Assembly (NCBI GenBank): GCA_963840665.1
Contig: CAWIZO010000011.1
Coordinates: 124,001-188,000, forward strand
Direction: 5' to 3'
Origin: DATFTE01 sp963840665
GTDB lineage: Bacteria; Acidobacteriota; Terriglobia; Terriglobales; Acidobacteriaceae
Length of the DNA: 64,000 nt
Shown: positions 42,175-50,249 of the stretch, piece by piece
Layout: every line of letters starts with the position of its first letter
Position numbering within the stretch: the first letter of the stretch is position 1
Position numbers and translations under genes: made by a program
Notes under the pieces: generated by a model
Told to the model about the DNA's origin: nothing
Database searches by the model: none
What the model saw: the letters and a program-made list of their open reading frames with translations, nothing else

Positions 42175-45100
42175 TTACCGTGAACGGCGCCCCGCGGCAG
42201 TGGGCGTGACGCTCGACGGACTAACTGTGCAAGTCGACGGCGGCGCACCAGTGCACGAGAGGTTTACCGGACTGCTGTAGCTATTGATCGAAGTCAGCGT
42301 ACCCGTGATCTGCAGAGCCTGGTTTACGGTCGTACTCTGCGATGTCCCATTGGTGACCATTGTGTAGTCGGGCAGCGCTGTCACCGTGAGTGACAAAGTC
42401 TGCGTCTTCGCCGCAGGTGCTCCGGCGGTGTTGGCGGATATGGTCACGGTCGATGTCCCCGTCGCCGTGGTATTCGTTGTGCCGATCGTGAGAGTTACGG
42501 CTACCGGCGCCGAAGACGTGGGATTCACCGAGGCCGATGGGGAGAAGTTGCAGGTTGCGCCCGTAGGTAGTCCGCTGCATGACAGGCTGACCGTCCCACT
42601 GAATGATCCCGCAGCGGTGACCGAGAAGCTGATGGCTTGCGAAGTATTCGGACGGTTCACCGTTACCGCGCTCGGCGAAGGCGCCGTTAGTCCGAAGTCG
42701 ACGACATGCAAGGTAAGAGGTGCGTCGTGGGTTGTGAGGTTCGTGTCCGATCCCACTCCATGCGCGTTGAACGAATAGTCGCCAGCTACCCCGGCTGCGG
42801 TGACTGTGAACGACGCCCCGGAGGTGGTCGGCGTCACACTGGTCGGATTCAGCGTGCACGTAGAGGGCTTCGTGCCCGTACAACTCAGCGCCACAGAACT
42901 GTTGTATCCGTTCAGCGCGGTCAGCGTTCCGTTGTACGTTGCGCTCTGCGTCGGAAAGATGGTCTGCGTAGAGCTGGTAAAGTTGAATTGAAAATCGGGC
43001 GTGACCACGAGATTGAAGTCCCAAATTCCTCGGCCATAGGTCGAAGCCCGTAGGTGCTTGCTTCCGGCAGAGTTGAAAATGCGCAGCGCCGTCACCGACA
43101 CGTTGGGAAGATATCCCGCCGTTCCGCTGCTTGGCGCCGGACCAACTTCCGTCCAGGCTGCGCTTCCCGTGCTGCTGGCGAAGATGCCGACGTCAGTTGC
43201 GATATAAACCATGCCGTTGGAGGTCGTGCTCCCGGAATCGACAACCACGGCATTCGCGGGAGAGTCGGGAAGTCCGGTGCCCGAGAAGTCGGTCCAACTC
43301 ACGCCCGCGTTCGTGGTCTTCCAGATGTGCGAGACGTGGAAGCCCATGATGGTGACGTAAGCGGTCTGGCCGGTGGCATCGGCCGTGTCAATCGCGACTC
43401 CCGAAACTGGAAAGCTGCCGGAATTGATGATTCCCGTCCGATCGGTCCAGGTAGACGTTCCACCTGCGGCGTTGGTCGTGACCCAGACGTGCCCGCCGAG
43501 CGGACTCGTCGCCGAACCAAATCCATCGGTGCCCGCGTAAATCACGTTCGAAAAGCCATTCGTATCTTTCGGTCCACCCGCCGCCAGCGAGCGCACCAGA
43601 TTCACCTCGCCGCCGCTGCACGGGGGCACGGCGTTGGGCTCGAAGTCGCCCGAGAGCGCAGTGAAACTGCCGCCGATTCCAGGTCCTCGCCAGACTCGAC
43701 AAGTGCCGACAATCAACTCGCTAGTGGCATCCTGCGGATCGAGGATGTAGGGCGTGTAAAAGGCCCCGTGATCATTTCCGACGTCAGACGGAAGCGCAAC
43801 TGAGCCGGTCAAGAAATCACCTTCCAGACAGTTGATCCCCAACGTACACCGTTGAATGCTGACATCGGTATTCGCAGTGAACCATTCCGTGGTGTTGCTG
43901 GGATTGATGGCGTTGTATCCGCCATCTCCACCGTTTACGTTCAGCCACGACGTGCTGGTAATCGCGCTCGCCGTCGCCGGGGAACCGTTGTCTTGCGTGC
44001 CTCCCAGAATCGTCTTGGGATCGGTTGGATGCTGGGAGAAAGACACGAATTGTGTCATCGATCCCAGCGTCTGGTTCAGGCTGTCGAACTGATTGATGCT
44101 GCCGCACGTTCCAGTGGCTAAACCAAGATATCCATCGACCGCCCGGTAGATGCCGCCATCGTTGGCGAAGTACATGATGTCTTTGCCGTTGACGACGTCG
44201 AAGTCAAGGTCGTGCTGGTCGGGATGCACCTTCGCAATCGCACTGCAACCGTAAACATGGGTGAGGTTGAGCCAAAGACCGCTGGTCTGAGTGCAAGAAG
44301 TAGAACTGGTGCTGGCGAGGGTGCACTTATATATGTTGATCGCACCCGCATAGAGATCGGTCGCTGTAGTGCCGTTGGGCACCGCCGCAATCTCAAGATT
44401 GTAAGTGCCTTGCGAGGTCCCGCACCCGCCCCCCGAATCCCCGCAGTTGGCAATGGACGTGTCCGGAATCTGCGTCCACGACGCGCCGCTATTTGTGCTT
44501 CTCCATATGCCCTTGTCGGTTTCGTTCAGGTCGACATACCAGACATACATTTCGTTGCGGCCGGGAACCACCGCGATCTCGCCGCGATAGATGGGGCAGG
44601 GTGTGGCCACTGATAAATAGTTGGGCGGGCAAGCCGTGGTGCTCAATACGGCTCCGCCGGGCTGGGTGGCGAGTCGTGTCCAGGTAACGCCATCAGGAGA
44701 GCTGTAGAAACCGTGGTAGCGCACGGCGGCGAAGAACAATCCCGCGCTTGCGTTGTAAGTCACCGAAGTCGCCGAGGTCGCAGGATTGACCTGTCCGCCG
44801 CCGGGATCGGTCAGTTGATGGAAGGTCCAACTCTGTCCCGCATCGGTCGAGGTATAGAGTCCCCGCTGCGTCAAAGAATTGATCAGGCCGTCGACGGAGC
44901 CGACCGAAGACGTAGCCATGGCCGCCACCACGGTGTTCGTCTGGCCTGACTTCGTGCTAAACGCCATGCGAGCCGCTGCCAGCCCGGCGAATGAGAGGCT
45001 GGGACTAGCCGTCGAAATCAGATTCCAGGTGCTGCCTCCATCCGCCGAGCGCAGGATACCGAGTCCGTAATAAGAATCTCCGGAACTGTTCGCCTCGCCG

Positions 45101-45711
45101 GTCCCGACTAGAATCACGTTGCTCAGTTGGCCCGTGGCATTCCCCGGCTGAATCGCAATCGCACCGACAGCCAAAGTCGCTTGGTTATCGATGAGCGGCG
45201 TCCACACAACCCCGCTGGCGTTTCCGAAACCGCCGTTTGTCCCGTTCTGTGAGCGCCACACACCGCCGTAGGCGCCGCCAATGTATACCGTGTTTCCAGT
45301 TGTGTCGGCTGGATCAATCGCCACCGCCGTCGCCCGGCCAGAGACCCAGTTGTAATCCTGTTGATCGAGGGGCCCGGTGGCATTCGATGCCAGCGGAGCT
45401 GGTCCAAGCGCCGTCCAACCGCTGCTCGGCGCGGCCAGAGGCTGCAGGTTGCGCGCCGCTGCAACCCGCGCCGCCCGCATCTGCATCTTTTGCAAGTTCG
45501 CGCGGTAGCGCAGTGCCGCCGTCGACTCTCCCGGAATCACACGGCCGCGATAAAACCACAGATCGCGTTGAACGGGATGGTCGGCGTCTTGTTCTGCAAT
45601 CGGATCGTAGGGTGATTGCATCTTCGCGCCTTGTCCAAAAAGCGCGATGCTGACCGAAGTGAGAAACAGTACAAGTAAGAGCGGGCGAGAGGCGGCACGA
45701 CGAGGGTTCAT
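42175..45711 (-). CDS. giant secreted BNR/Asp-box and Ig-like repeat protein, N-terminal part
   Basis: A 1,178-codon frame with a signal peptide (LLLVLFLTSVSIALFGQG). Residues about 90-850 contain beta-propeller blades with Asp-boxes (SADGGSTW, STDAGQSWTF, STNSGASWTQ, TTNAGVSWTD), as in sortilin/VPS10-like and sialidase-type propellers. Several Ig-like repeats follow (blocks such as VALSCTGTKPSTCTLNPTSV and TVSLSCSGLPTGATCNFSPS). At about 42205 a one-base change ends the frame (TAAGRRSR) where the next repeat PFTVTVNSATAG should continue. It is a surface or extracellular protein of unknown ligand, and one of the largest genes in the window. Confidence 0.75.
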   Translation of the reverse strand: MNPRRAASRPLLLVLFLTSVSIALFGQGAKMQSPYDPIAEQDADHPVQRDLWFYRGRVIPGESTAALRYRANLQKMQMRAARVAAARNLQPLAAPSSGWTALGPAPLASNATGPLDQQDYNWVSGRATAVAIDPADTTGNTVYIGGAYGGVWRSQNGTNGGFGNASGVVWTPLIDNQATLAVGAIAIQPGNATGQLSNVILVGTGEANSSGDSYYGLGILRSADGGSTWNLISTASPSLSFAGLAAARMAFSTKSGQTNTVVAAMATSSVGSVDGLINSLTQRGLYTSTDAGQSWTFHQLTDPGGGQVNPATSATSVTYNASAGLFFAAVRYHGFYSSPDGVTWTRLATQPGGAVLSTTACPPNYLSVATPCPIYRGEIAVVPGRNEMYVWYVDLNETDKGIWRSTNSGASWTQIPDTSIANCGDSGGGCGTSQGTYNLEIAAVPNGTTATDLYAGAINIYKCTLASTSSTSCTQTSGLWLNLTHVYGCSAIAKVHPDQHDLDFDVVNGKDIMYFANDGGIYRAVDGYLGLATGTCGSINQFDSLNQTLGSMTQFVSFSQHPTDPKTILGGTQDNGSPATASAITSTSWLNVNGGDGGYNAINPSNTTEWFTANTDVSIQRCTLGINCLEGDFLTGSVALPSDVGNDHGAFYTPYILDPQDATSELIVGTCRVWRGPGIGGSFTALSGDFEPNAVPPCSGGEVNLVRSLAAGGPKDTNGFSNVIYAGTDGFGSATSPLGGHVWVTTNAAGGTSTWTDRTGIINSGSFPVSGVAIDTADATGQTAYVTIMGFHVSHIWKTTNAGVSWTDFSGTGLPDSPANAVVVDSGSTTSNGMVYIATDVGIFASSTGSAAWTEVGPAPSSGTAGYLPNVSVTALRIFNSAGSKHLRASTYGRGIWDFNLVVTPDFQFNFTSSTQTIFPTQSATYNGTLTALNGYNSSVALSCTGTKPSTCTLNPTSVTPTTSGASFTVTAAGVAGDYSFNAHGVGSDTNLTTHDAPLTLHVVDFGLTAPSPSAVTVNRPNTSQAISFSVTAAGSFSGTVSLSCSGLPTGATCNFSPSASVNPTSSAPVAVTLTIGTTNTTATGTSTVTISANTAGAPAAKTQTLSLTVTALPDYTMVTNGTSQSTTVNQALQITGTLTSINSYSSPVNLSCTGAPPSTCTVSPSSVTPTAAGRRSR

Positions 45712-45845
45712 ATAGATAAAGGAGCGCGAAGGACCGTCCGGATAAGTGCCAGTATCTTGACAGCCAGACCGGTCGTCAACGGGGAAGTGGGACTAGTCCT
45801 GCCGTCATGTACCCGAAAGGTACCCTAACCTTGTGGCGAAGCCCT

Positions 45846-46199
45846 TTACGCTGCTTGGTTAGGAGACGTTTTCGGAGCGATCTTTCCTAACTTCACCAGC
45901 CGCGCCAGGATCGAGCTGACCGTCCGGCTATGCAACTTCGCGATCTCATTGAAGGGCAGCCCCTGACGCAATTCGTCGCAGACTTTGTTGTCCTCGTCGC
46001 GCGACCAGTATCTGCCCGCGTTTGCCGGCTTAGTCCGCTCCCACTCCTCTTGCTGGGCCAAGGCGCTGAGCGCGCGGTTCAATGCCTTGACCACTTGCGG
46101 ACGCAATAAGAGCGAGTCGGCACTTACAGGCTGGCGGGTTTCCGGGTCGACGCCACCAGCCAGCGCACGCACCGTTTGCAACGCTTCCTGAATCTCCAT
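45846..46199 (-). CDS. small protein with C-terminal helix-turn-helix
   Basis: A 117-residue protein. The N-terminal helix pair begins MEIQEALQTVRALAGGVDPETRQPV, a pattern seen in many uncharacterised proteins with this opening. The C-terminal 45 residues (YWSRDEDNKVCDELRQGLPF then NEIAKLHSRTVSSILARLVKLG) form an HTH of the type that follows WSRxED starts. It may bind DNA. No operon partner is visible; the giant secreted gene upstream is over 130 bases away and on the same strand. Confidence 0.6.
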   Translation of the reverse strand: MEIQEALQTVRALAGGVDPETRQPVSADSLLLRPQVVKALNRALSALAQQEEWERTKPANAGRYWSRDEDNKVCDELRQGLPFNEIAKLHSRTVSSILARLVKLGKIAPKTSPNQAA

Positions 46200-46449
46200 C
46201 GCACCATCTCCTCAGAGGATCGTAGCGAAGCGGGACCGTGGCTGCTGTGACGCATGAACATCGACGGCGGAAGATCGACTCTCTCGAGACGTCATCCTGA
46301 GAGTGAAGGATCGCGAAGCACTCAATCCGTATCAGGGCATCGCCTCAGCGATGCCGATTATGGCGCCTCGATTTCACCTTCAGGCGCTGCTGGCACCAAG
46401 TCAAGGATCTGGCGTGTAGCGCCACCTTGCGAATGTTATATTCTGCGGC

Positions 46450-47124
46450 GTGGACTGGCAGGCGTTCTGGCTCACAATCCGGCTGGCAGTATTCGTGGCG
46501 GCGATCCTGGTTGTCGTCGGAATGCCCGTCGCCTACTGGATCGCCTACTCGCGCTGGCGCTGGAAATTCCTGCTCGAAGCGGTGGTCGGCCTGCCCATCG
46601 TCCTGCCGCCAACGGTTCTCGGCTTTTATGTGCTGATCGCTCTCGGCCCGCACAGTCCTCTGGGACGCTGGTGGCAGTCCCTCACCGGACACACTCTGGC
46701 ATTCACCTTCGAAGGTTTGGTTATCGGATCGATCCTCTATAGCCTGCCTTTTGCGGTGCAGCCGTTCGCGGCATCGTTCGCCGCCGTCGATCGCCGACTC
46801 CTCGCTGCATCGGCCACGCTTGGCGCATCCCGCTGGAGAACGTTTCTCCGCGTGATTCTGCCACTGTCGTTGCCAGGAGTTGTCACCGGAATCGCGCTCA
46901 GCTTCGCTCACACCATGGGAGAGTTCGGAGTCGTGCTGATGGTTGGCGGGAATATTCCCGGCGTGACCCGGACCGTCTCGATCGAAATCTACGATCAAGT
47001 GCAAGCCCTCAATTACCATGCAGCGAACCAGACCGCGCTGGTCCTGCTCGCGATTTCCTTCACCGTTTTGTGCGTGGTGTACGCGCTGAATCGCCGAATG
47101 TGGATGGTTGCACCGTGGAGATAG
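46450..47124 (+). CDS. modB: molybdate ABC transporter permease ModB
   Basis: A 224-residue permease from GTG 46450. It has five or six membrane helices and the permease loop (EAA-like) in FAASFAAVDRRLLAASATLGASRW, followed by LRVILPLSLPGVVTGIALSF. The sequence matches ModB, including GEFGVVLMVGGNIPG. It forms the channel for molybdate or tungstate uptake together with ModC and a periplasmic ModA. It overlaps modC by 10 bases. No modA is present in the window; about 250 bases without a gene lie upstream. Confidence 0.9.
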   Translation: MDWQAFWLTIRLAVFVAAILVVVGMPVAYWIAYSRWRWKFLLEAVVGLPIVLPPTVLGFYVLIALGPHSPLGRWWQSLTGHTLAFTFEGLVIGSILYSLPFAVQPFAASFAAVDRRLLAASATLGASRWRTFLRVILPLSLPGVVTGIALSFAHTMGEFGVVLMVGGNIPGVTRTVSIEIYDQVQALNYHAANQTALVLLAISFTVLCVVYALNRRMWMVAPWR

Positions 47125-48203
47125 CCGGCCTGGGGGTCGTAGTCCGCAAAGTGAACGCAAGTTTTAATCTACAAGTAGACTTCGCCGCTGCCCCAGGCAT
47201 CACCATTCTGTTCGGTCCCTCCGGGGCAGGGAAGACCACGGTGCTCGACTGCATTGCGGGCATCGTTACGCCCGACACCGGATCGATCGCCGTCGCTGCC
47301 GAAACTCTCTTCGATTCCGCGCGCGGCATCAATCTCCCCCCTCGCCAGCGCCGCATGGGGTACGTCTTCCAGGATCTCGCTTTGTTTCCGCACTTGACCG
47401 CCGAGCGCAACATTCAATACGGTCTTGATCGCCTCCCCGAAAAAACTCGCCGCCAGCGGAGTGCTTCGATCCTGGAATCATTTCGCATCTCTCACCTGAG
47501 TTCCCGCAAGCCCGCAGAAATTTCCGGAGGCGAGCGCCAGCGGGTCGCACTGGCTCGCGCGCTGGTGACGGATCCGTGCGTTCTACTTTTGGACGAACCC
47601 CTCGCAGCCCTTGATGGCGCCACCAAATCGAAGATTGTCGACGACCTGCGCGCCTGGAACCAGTCGCACAACATTCCGATTCTCTACGTCACGCATAGCC
47701 GTGACGAAGTCTTCGCACTGGGAGAACGAGTGCTGGTTCTCGAAAATGGACGCATCGTCGCCCAGGGCACGCCCCACGAAGTGATGTCGGCGCCTCGCCA
47801 GGAAACCGTTGCCCAACTCGCCGGATTCGAAAACATTCTTGATGCCACTGTTACTTCTACGAACGAATCACGCGGCACCATGACCTGCAAACTTAACGCC
47901 GGTGATGTGGAACTCGAAACTCCGCTGGTGCGCGCCTCGGCGGGAACGCCGCTCAGAATCGGAATTCGCGCCGGCGACATTCTGCTCGCCACAGTTCAAC
48001 CCGTTGGCCTGAGCGCCCGCAACCTGATTCCTGGGCACATCCGCTCGCTGGAAAAACACGATGTCATCGTCGAAGCAAGAATCGATTGTGGAATGGAGAT
48101 CAGAGTCCATCTAACGCTTGCCGCCCGCGACTCCCTGCACCTGCAACCGGGAGGCCAGGTCTGGCTCGTGATCAAGACCCACTCGTGTCATCTGATGGCG
48201 TAG
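47115..48203 (+). CDS. modC: molybdate ABC transporter ATPase ModC
   Basis: A 362-residue ATPase. The start at GTG 47115 lies inside the end of modB (GTGGAGATAG). Walker A is GPSGAGKTT at residues 34-42, the signature is ISGGERQRVALARAL, and Walker B is CVLLLDEPLAALD. The C-terminal 80 residues form a TOBE-like domain (VGLSARNLIPGHI ... ARIDCGMEIRVHLTLAARD) that binds oxyanion in ModC. It powers molybdate import. Its 3' end overlaps the convergent GT39 gene by 16 bases. Confidence 0.9.
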   Translation: MEIAGLGVVVRKVNASFNLQVDFAAAPGITILFGPSGAGKTTVLDCIAGIVTPDTGSIAVAAETLFDSARGINLPPRQRRMGYVFQDLALFPHLTAERNIQYGLDRLPEKTRRQRSASILESFRISHLSSRKPAEISGGERQRVALARALVTDPCVLLLDEPLAALDGATKSKIVDDLRAWNQSHNIPILYVTHSRDEVFALGERVLVLENGRIVAQGTPHEVMSAPRQETVAQLAGFENILDATVTSTNESRGTMTCKLNAGDVELETPLVRASAGTPLRIGIRAGDILLATVQPVGLSARNLIPGHIRSLEKHDVIVEARIDCGMEIRVHLTLAARDSLHLQPGGQVWLVIKTHSCHLMA

Positions 48204-49858
48204 TCGAGCGGCCGGGAAGGGCACGAGTTCACTCGGGCCACAAGACCTAGATGAATTTGCGGCTTCAGCCGCTGAGGTTTGCCAGCCGGGTCCATCGGTG
48301 TAACTCGCGCATCGTATACCTGCTGCATCTCGATCACTCCCACCCACTGCCCCTCACGTGACTCCGAGTACACCAGGTGCCCACCCAAAATCTGCGCTGC
48401 CGCTTCTGCAGGCACATCGCGGTGATATCCAAAATATTTCGCCTTCCACCGTTGCCACGTATACCAGCGTTCAAGCATCGGATGCACAGGCTCATATTTC
48501 GTAGAGAACACCAGCGCCACATCAAAATTCGATCGCGCATCCGCCGCGCTCATCACCTGCTCGACGGTGAAATCCTCGATGCGAAACACCCGCATGGGAC
48601 GCGTCACATATCCCAGATACGGCCGCGTGAGTTCATCGCTGGCCGGCCACGCTGTCATCACTCGTGACACGGGAAATCGCGCTTCAAGAAAATCCTCGGC
48701 ATGCTGATGCAGCACGATGTAATCGCGGTAAGCCAGATTGTCTTCAAGCGTGAATCCATAAGGAGGATTCACAAATAATCCCAACACAAATCCCACAATC
48801 ACGATTACGACCACGGCTTTCCAGTAGCGAAGGCGCCGCCGTAACGTTGACACCGCAATAATGATGACCAGCGGCACCGCCGGAAGCATGTACCTCGCCA
48901 GCACCGCCCCGCCGATCATCGCCATCGCGACAACGTACGCCGCGATCACGCAATAAAACGCATACTGCGCCTGCAGAGCCATCCTCGGCCGTTCACTGCC
49001 GGCGTCATGTATCGGCGAACGCCACATTGCCAGCAGCATAGCGATCGTCAACACCGAAAGATTCAGATAACCAAACGTCTGCCAGAGGCGGAGAAAGAAA
49101 GCCAACACGATCCGCAGCGGTTCGAGCGTCCCCTGCACGTTGTAGCGGAAGAATTCAGGATTGCCGAAAACAAATCCCGTTTTCGCGTAGTGATACGCAT
49201 ACCAAAGCCCCAGCGGGATACACGGCAGCAGCAGCCAAAGCGATCTCCAACTCCTCGCGGGAGCAACTTTGATTTTCAGAACAGGACCCAGCACTTCCCA
49301 GGAAAACAACGCCAGTGGAGCCAGCAACGCAGTTTCCTTGGCCAGCACCGCGAGTGAGAACCACAGCGAGCTCCGAATGCGCTTGCCATCTATATAGCTG
49401 TGCAATGCCCAGAAAGTAAGTCCCGCCGCCGCCAGATCCACCTGTGCCAGCGAACTCTGCGCAAAAAAGACGGGATACAGCACCGTGCAGATCGTCGAAG
49501 CCAGGGCAACTTCAAGGTTGCTCACCCGCCTGGCGAGCCGGAACACTCCGAGCAGCGAAAACGCCGCCACCATCACCATCGCCGTTCGAGTCACCACGGG
49601 CGCGTATCCCAGCAACTTCCAGCAGAGCGCGAGGTAAGCCATCACCAGCGGCGGATGTGCATTAGAAGGAGTGGAGTGCGGGATGAGGCTTCCTGTCAGC
49701 AGCAAATCGCGAGCCGCCGGCACATAGTATCCAGCTTCATCCCAGAAATAGGGCAGGCGCAGCAGCGGCACGTGGAGGGCAAACACCGCCACCAACAGCA
49801 GTGTGAACACCAATGCTGTACTGGATAAATTCGGTTCGCTGGAAGGATATTCCGCCAA
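48188..49858 (-). CDS. ArnT/PMT-like glycosyltransferase (GT39 type)
   Basis: A 556-residue polytopic protein with about 10-12 membrane helices. The signature of the ArnT/PMT family is in the first luminal loop: LLRLPYFWDEAGYYVPAARD, with the Asp-Glu pair. Such enzymes transfer a sugar from a polyprenyl phosphate carrier to lipid or protein in the periplasm. It starts at TTG 49858, 4 bases after the DUF3467 stop. The C-terminal 30 or so residues (KPQRLKPQIHLGLVARVNSC and on) are encoded by a dispersed repeat (copy C) and are not part of the enzyme fold. Confidence 0.75.
   Translation of the reverse strand: MAEYPSSEPNLSSTALVFTLLLVAVFALHVPLLRLPYFWDEAGYYVPAARDLLLTGSLIPHSTPSNAHPPLVMAYLALCWKLLGYAPVVTRTAMVMVAAFSLLGVFRLARRVSNLEVALASTICTVLYPVFFAQSSLAQVDLAAAGLTFWALHSYIDGKRIRSSLWFSLAVLAKETALLAPLALFSWEVLGPVLKIKVAPARSWRSLWLLLPCIPLGLWYAYHYAKTGFVFGNPEFFRYNVQGTLEPLRIVLAFFLRLWQTFGYLNLSVLTIAMLLAMWRSPIHDAGSERPRMALQAQYAFYCVIAAYVVAMAMIGGAVLARYMLPAVPLVIIIAVSTLRRRLRYWKAVVVIVIVGFVLGLFVNPPYGFTLEDNLAYRDYIVLHQHAEDFLEARFPVSRVMTAWPASDELTRPYLGYVTRPMRVFRIEDFTVEQVMSAADARSNFDVALVFSTKYEPVHPMLERWYTWQRWKAKYFGYHRDVPAEAAAQILGGHLVYSESREGQWVGVIEMQQVYDARVTPMDPAGKPQRLKPQIHLGLVARVNSCPSRPLDYAIR
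48214..48290. repeat. REPIN-like repeat, copy C
   Basis: It has GGGAAGGGCACGAGTTCACTCG at 48214 and CGGCTTCAGCCGCTGAGGTTTGC from 48261, the same blocks as copy A. It lies in the 3' end of the GT39 gene and beside the modC stop. Confidence 0.7.
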
Positions 49859-49861
49859 GCG

Positions 49862-50155
49862 TCAGTGCACCGGCCCGCCGGTCATTCGTGGATCGAGCTT
49901 GATCTCGCCAAACGCGCTCTCGTAGCTGGCAACATTCTGTTGCAAAACTCCCACTAGAGCCTTCGCCTGCTGCGGGCTCAGATACACACCCTGAAAATTC
50001 TGCACTTCCATCTGGGTTTCACTCTGCTGTTGCAAAGTTCCGAAAACCAGGAAGAAGTCCCACACGTTCACCCGCACCTGCACACTGTTAGCGTAGTTCT
50101 CGCGATAGTCGGAAGTATTTACAAGTTTGATGTTCGGTTGCGTCTGGTTTGCCAT
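49862..50155 (-). CDS. DUF3467 domain protein
   Basis: A 97-residue protein with the DUF3467 pattern: KLVNTSDYRENYANSVQVRV, VWDFFLVFGTLQQQ, and a final VYLSPQQAKALVGVLQQNVA helix. Members are small soluble proteins of unknown function, widespread in Acidobacteriota and other phyla. The GT39 gene begins 4 bases after its stop, suggesting an operon. Confidence 0.8.
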   Translation of the reverse strand: MANQTQPNIKLVNTSDYRENYANSVQVRVNVWDFFLVFGTLQQQSETQMEVQNFQGVYLSPQQAKALVGVLQQNVASYESAFGEIKLDPRMTGGPVH

Positions 50156-50249
50156 AAGGCCTTCAGTGTAGCGGGACTCACATTAGGACACAATCCAGTC
50201 TGCCGGAACCCGCGCGACAAACGATATACTGCGGCTCTTCTGGAGAACA

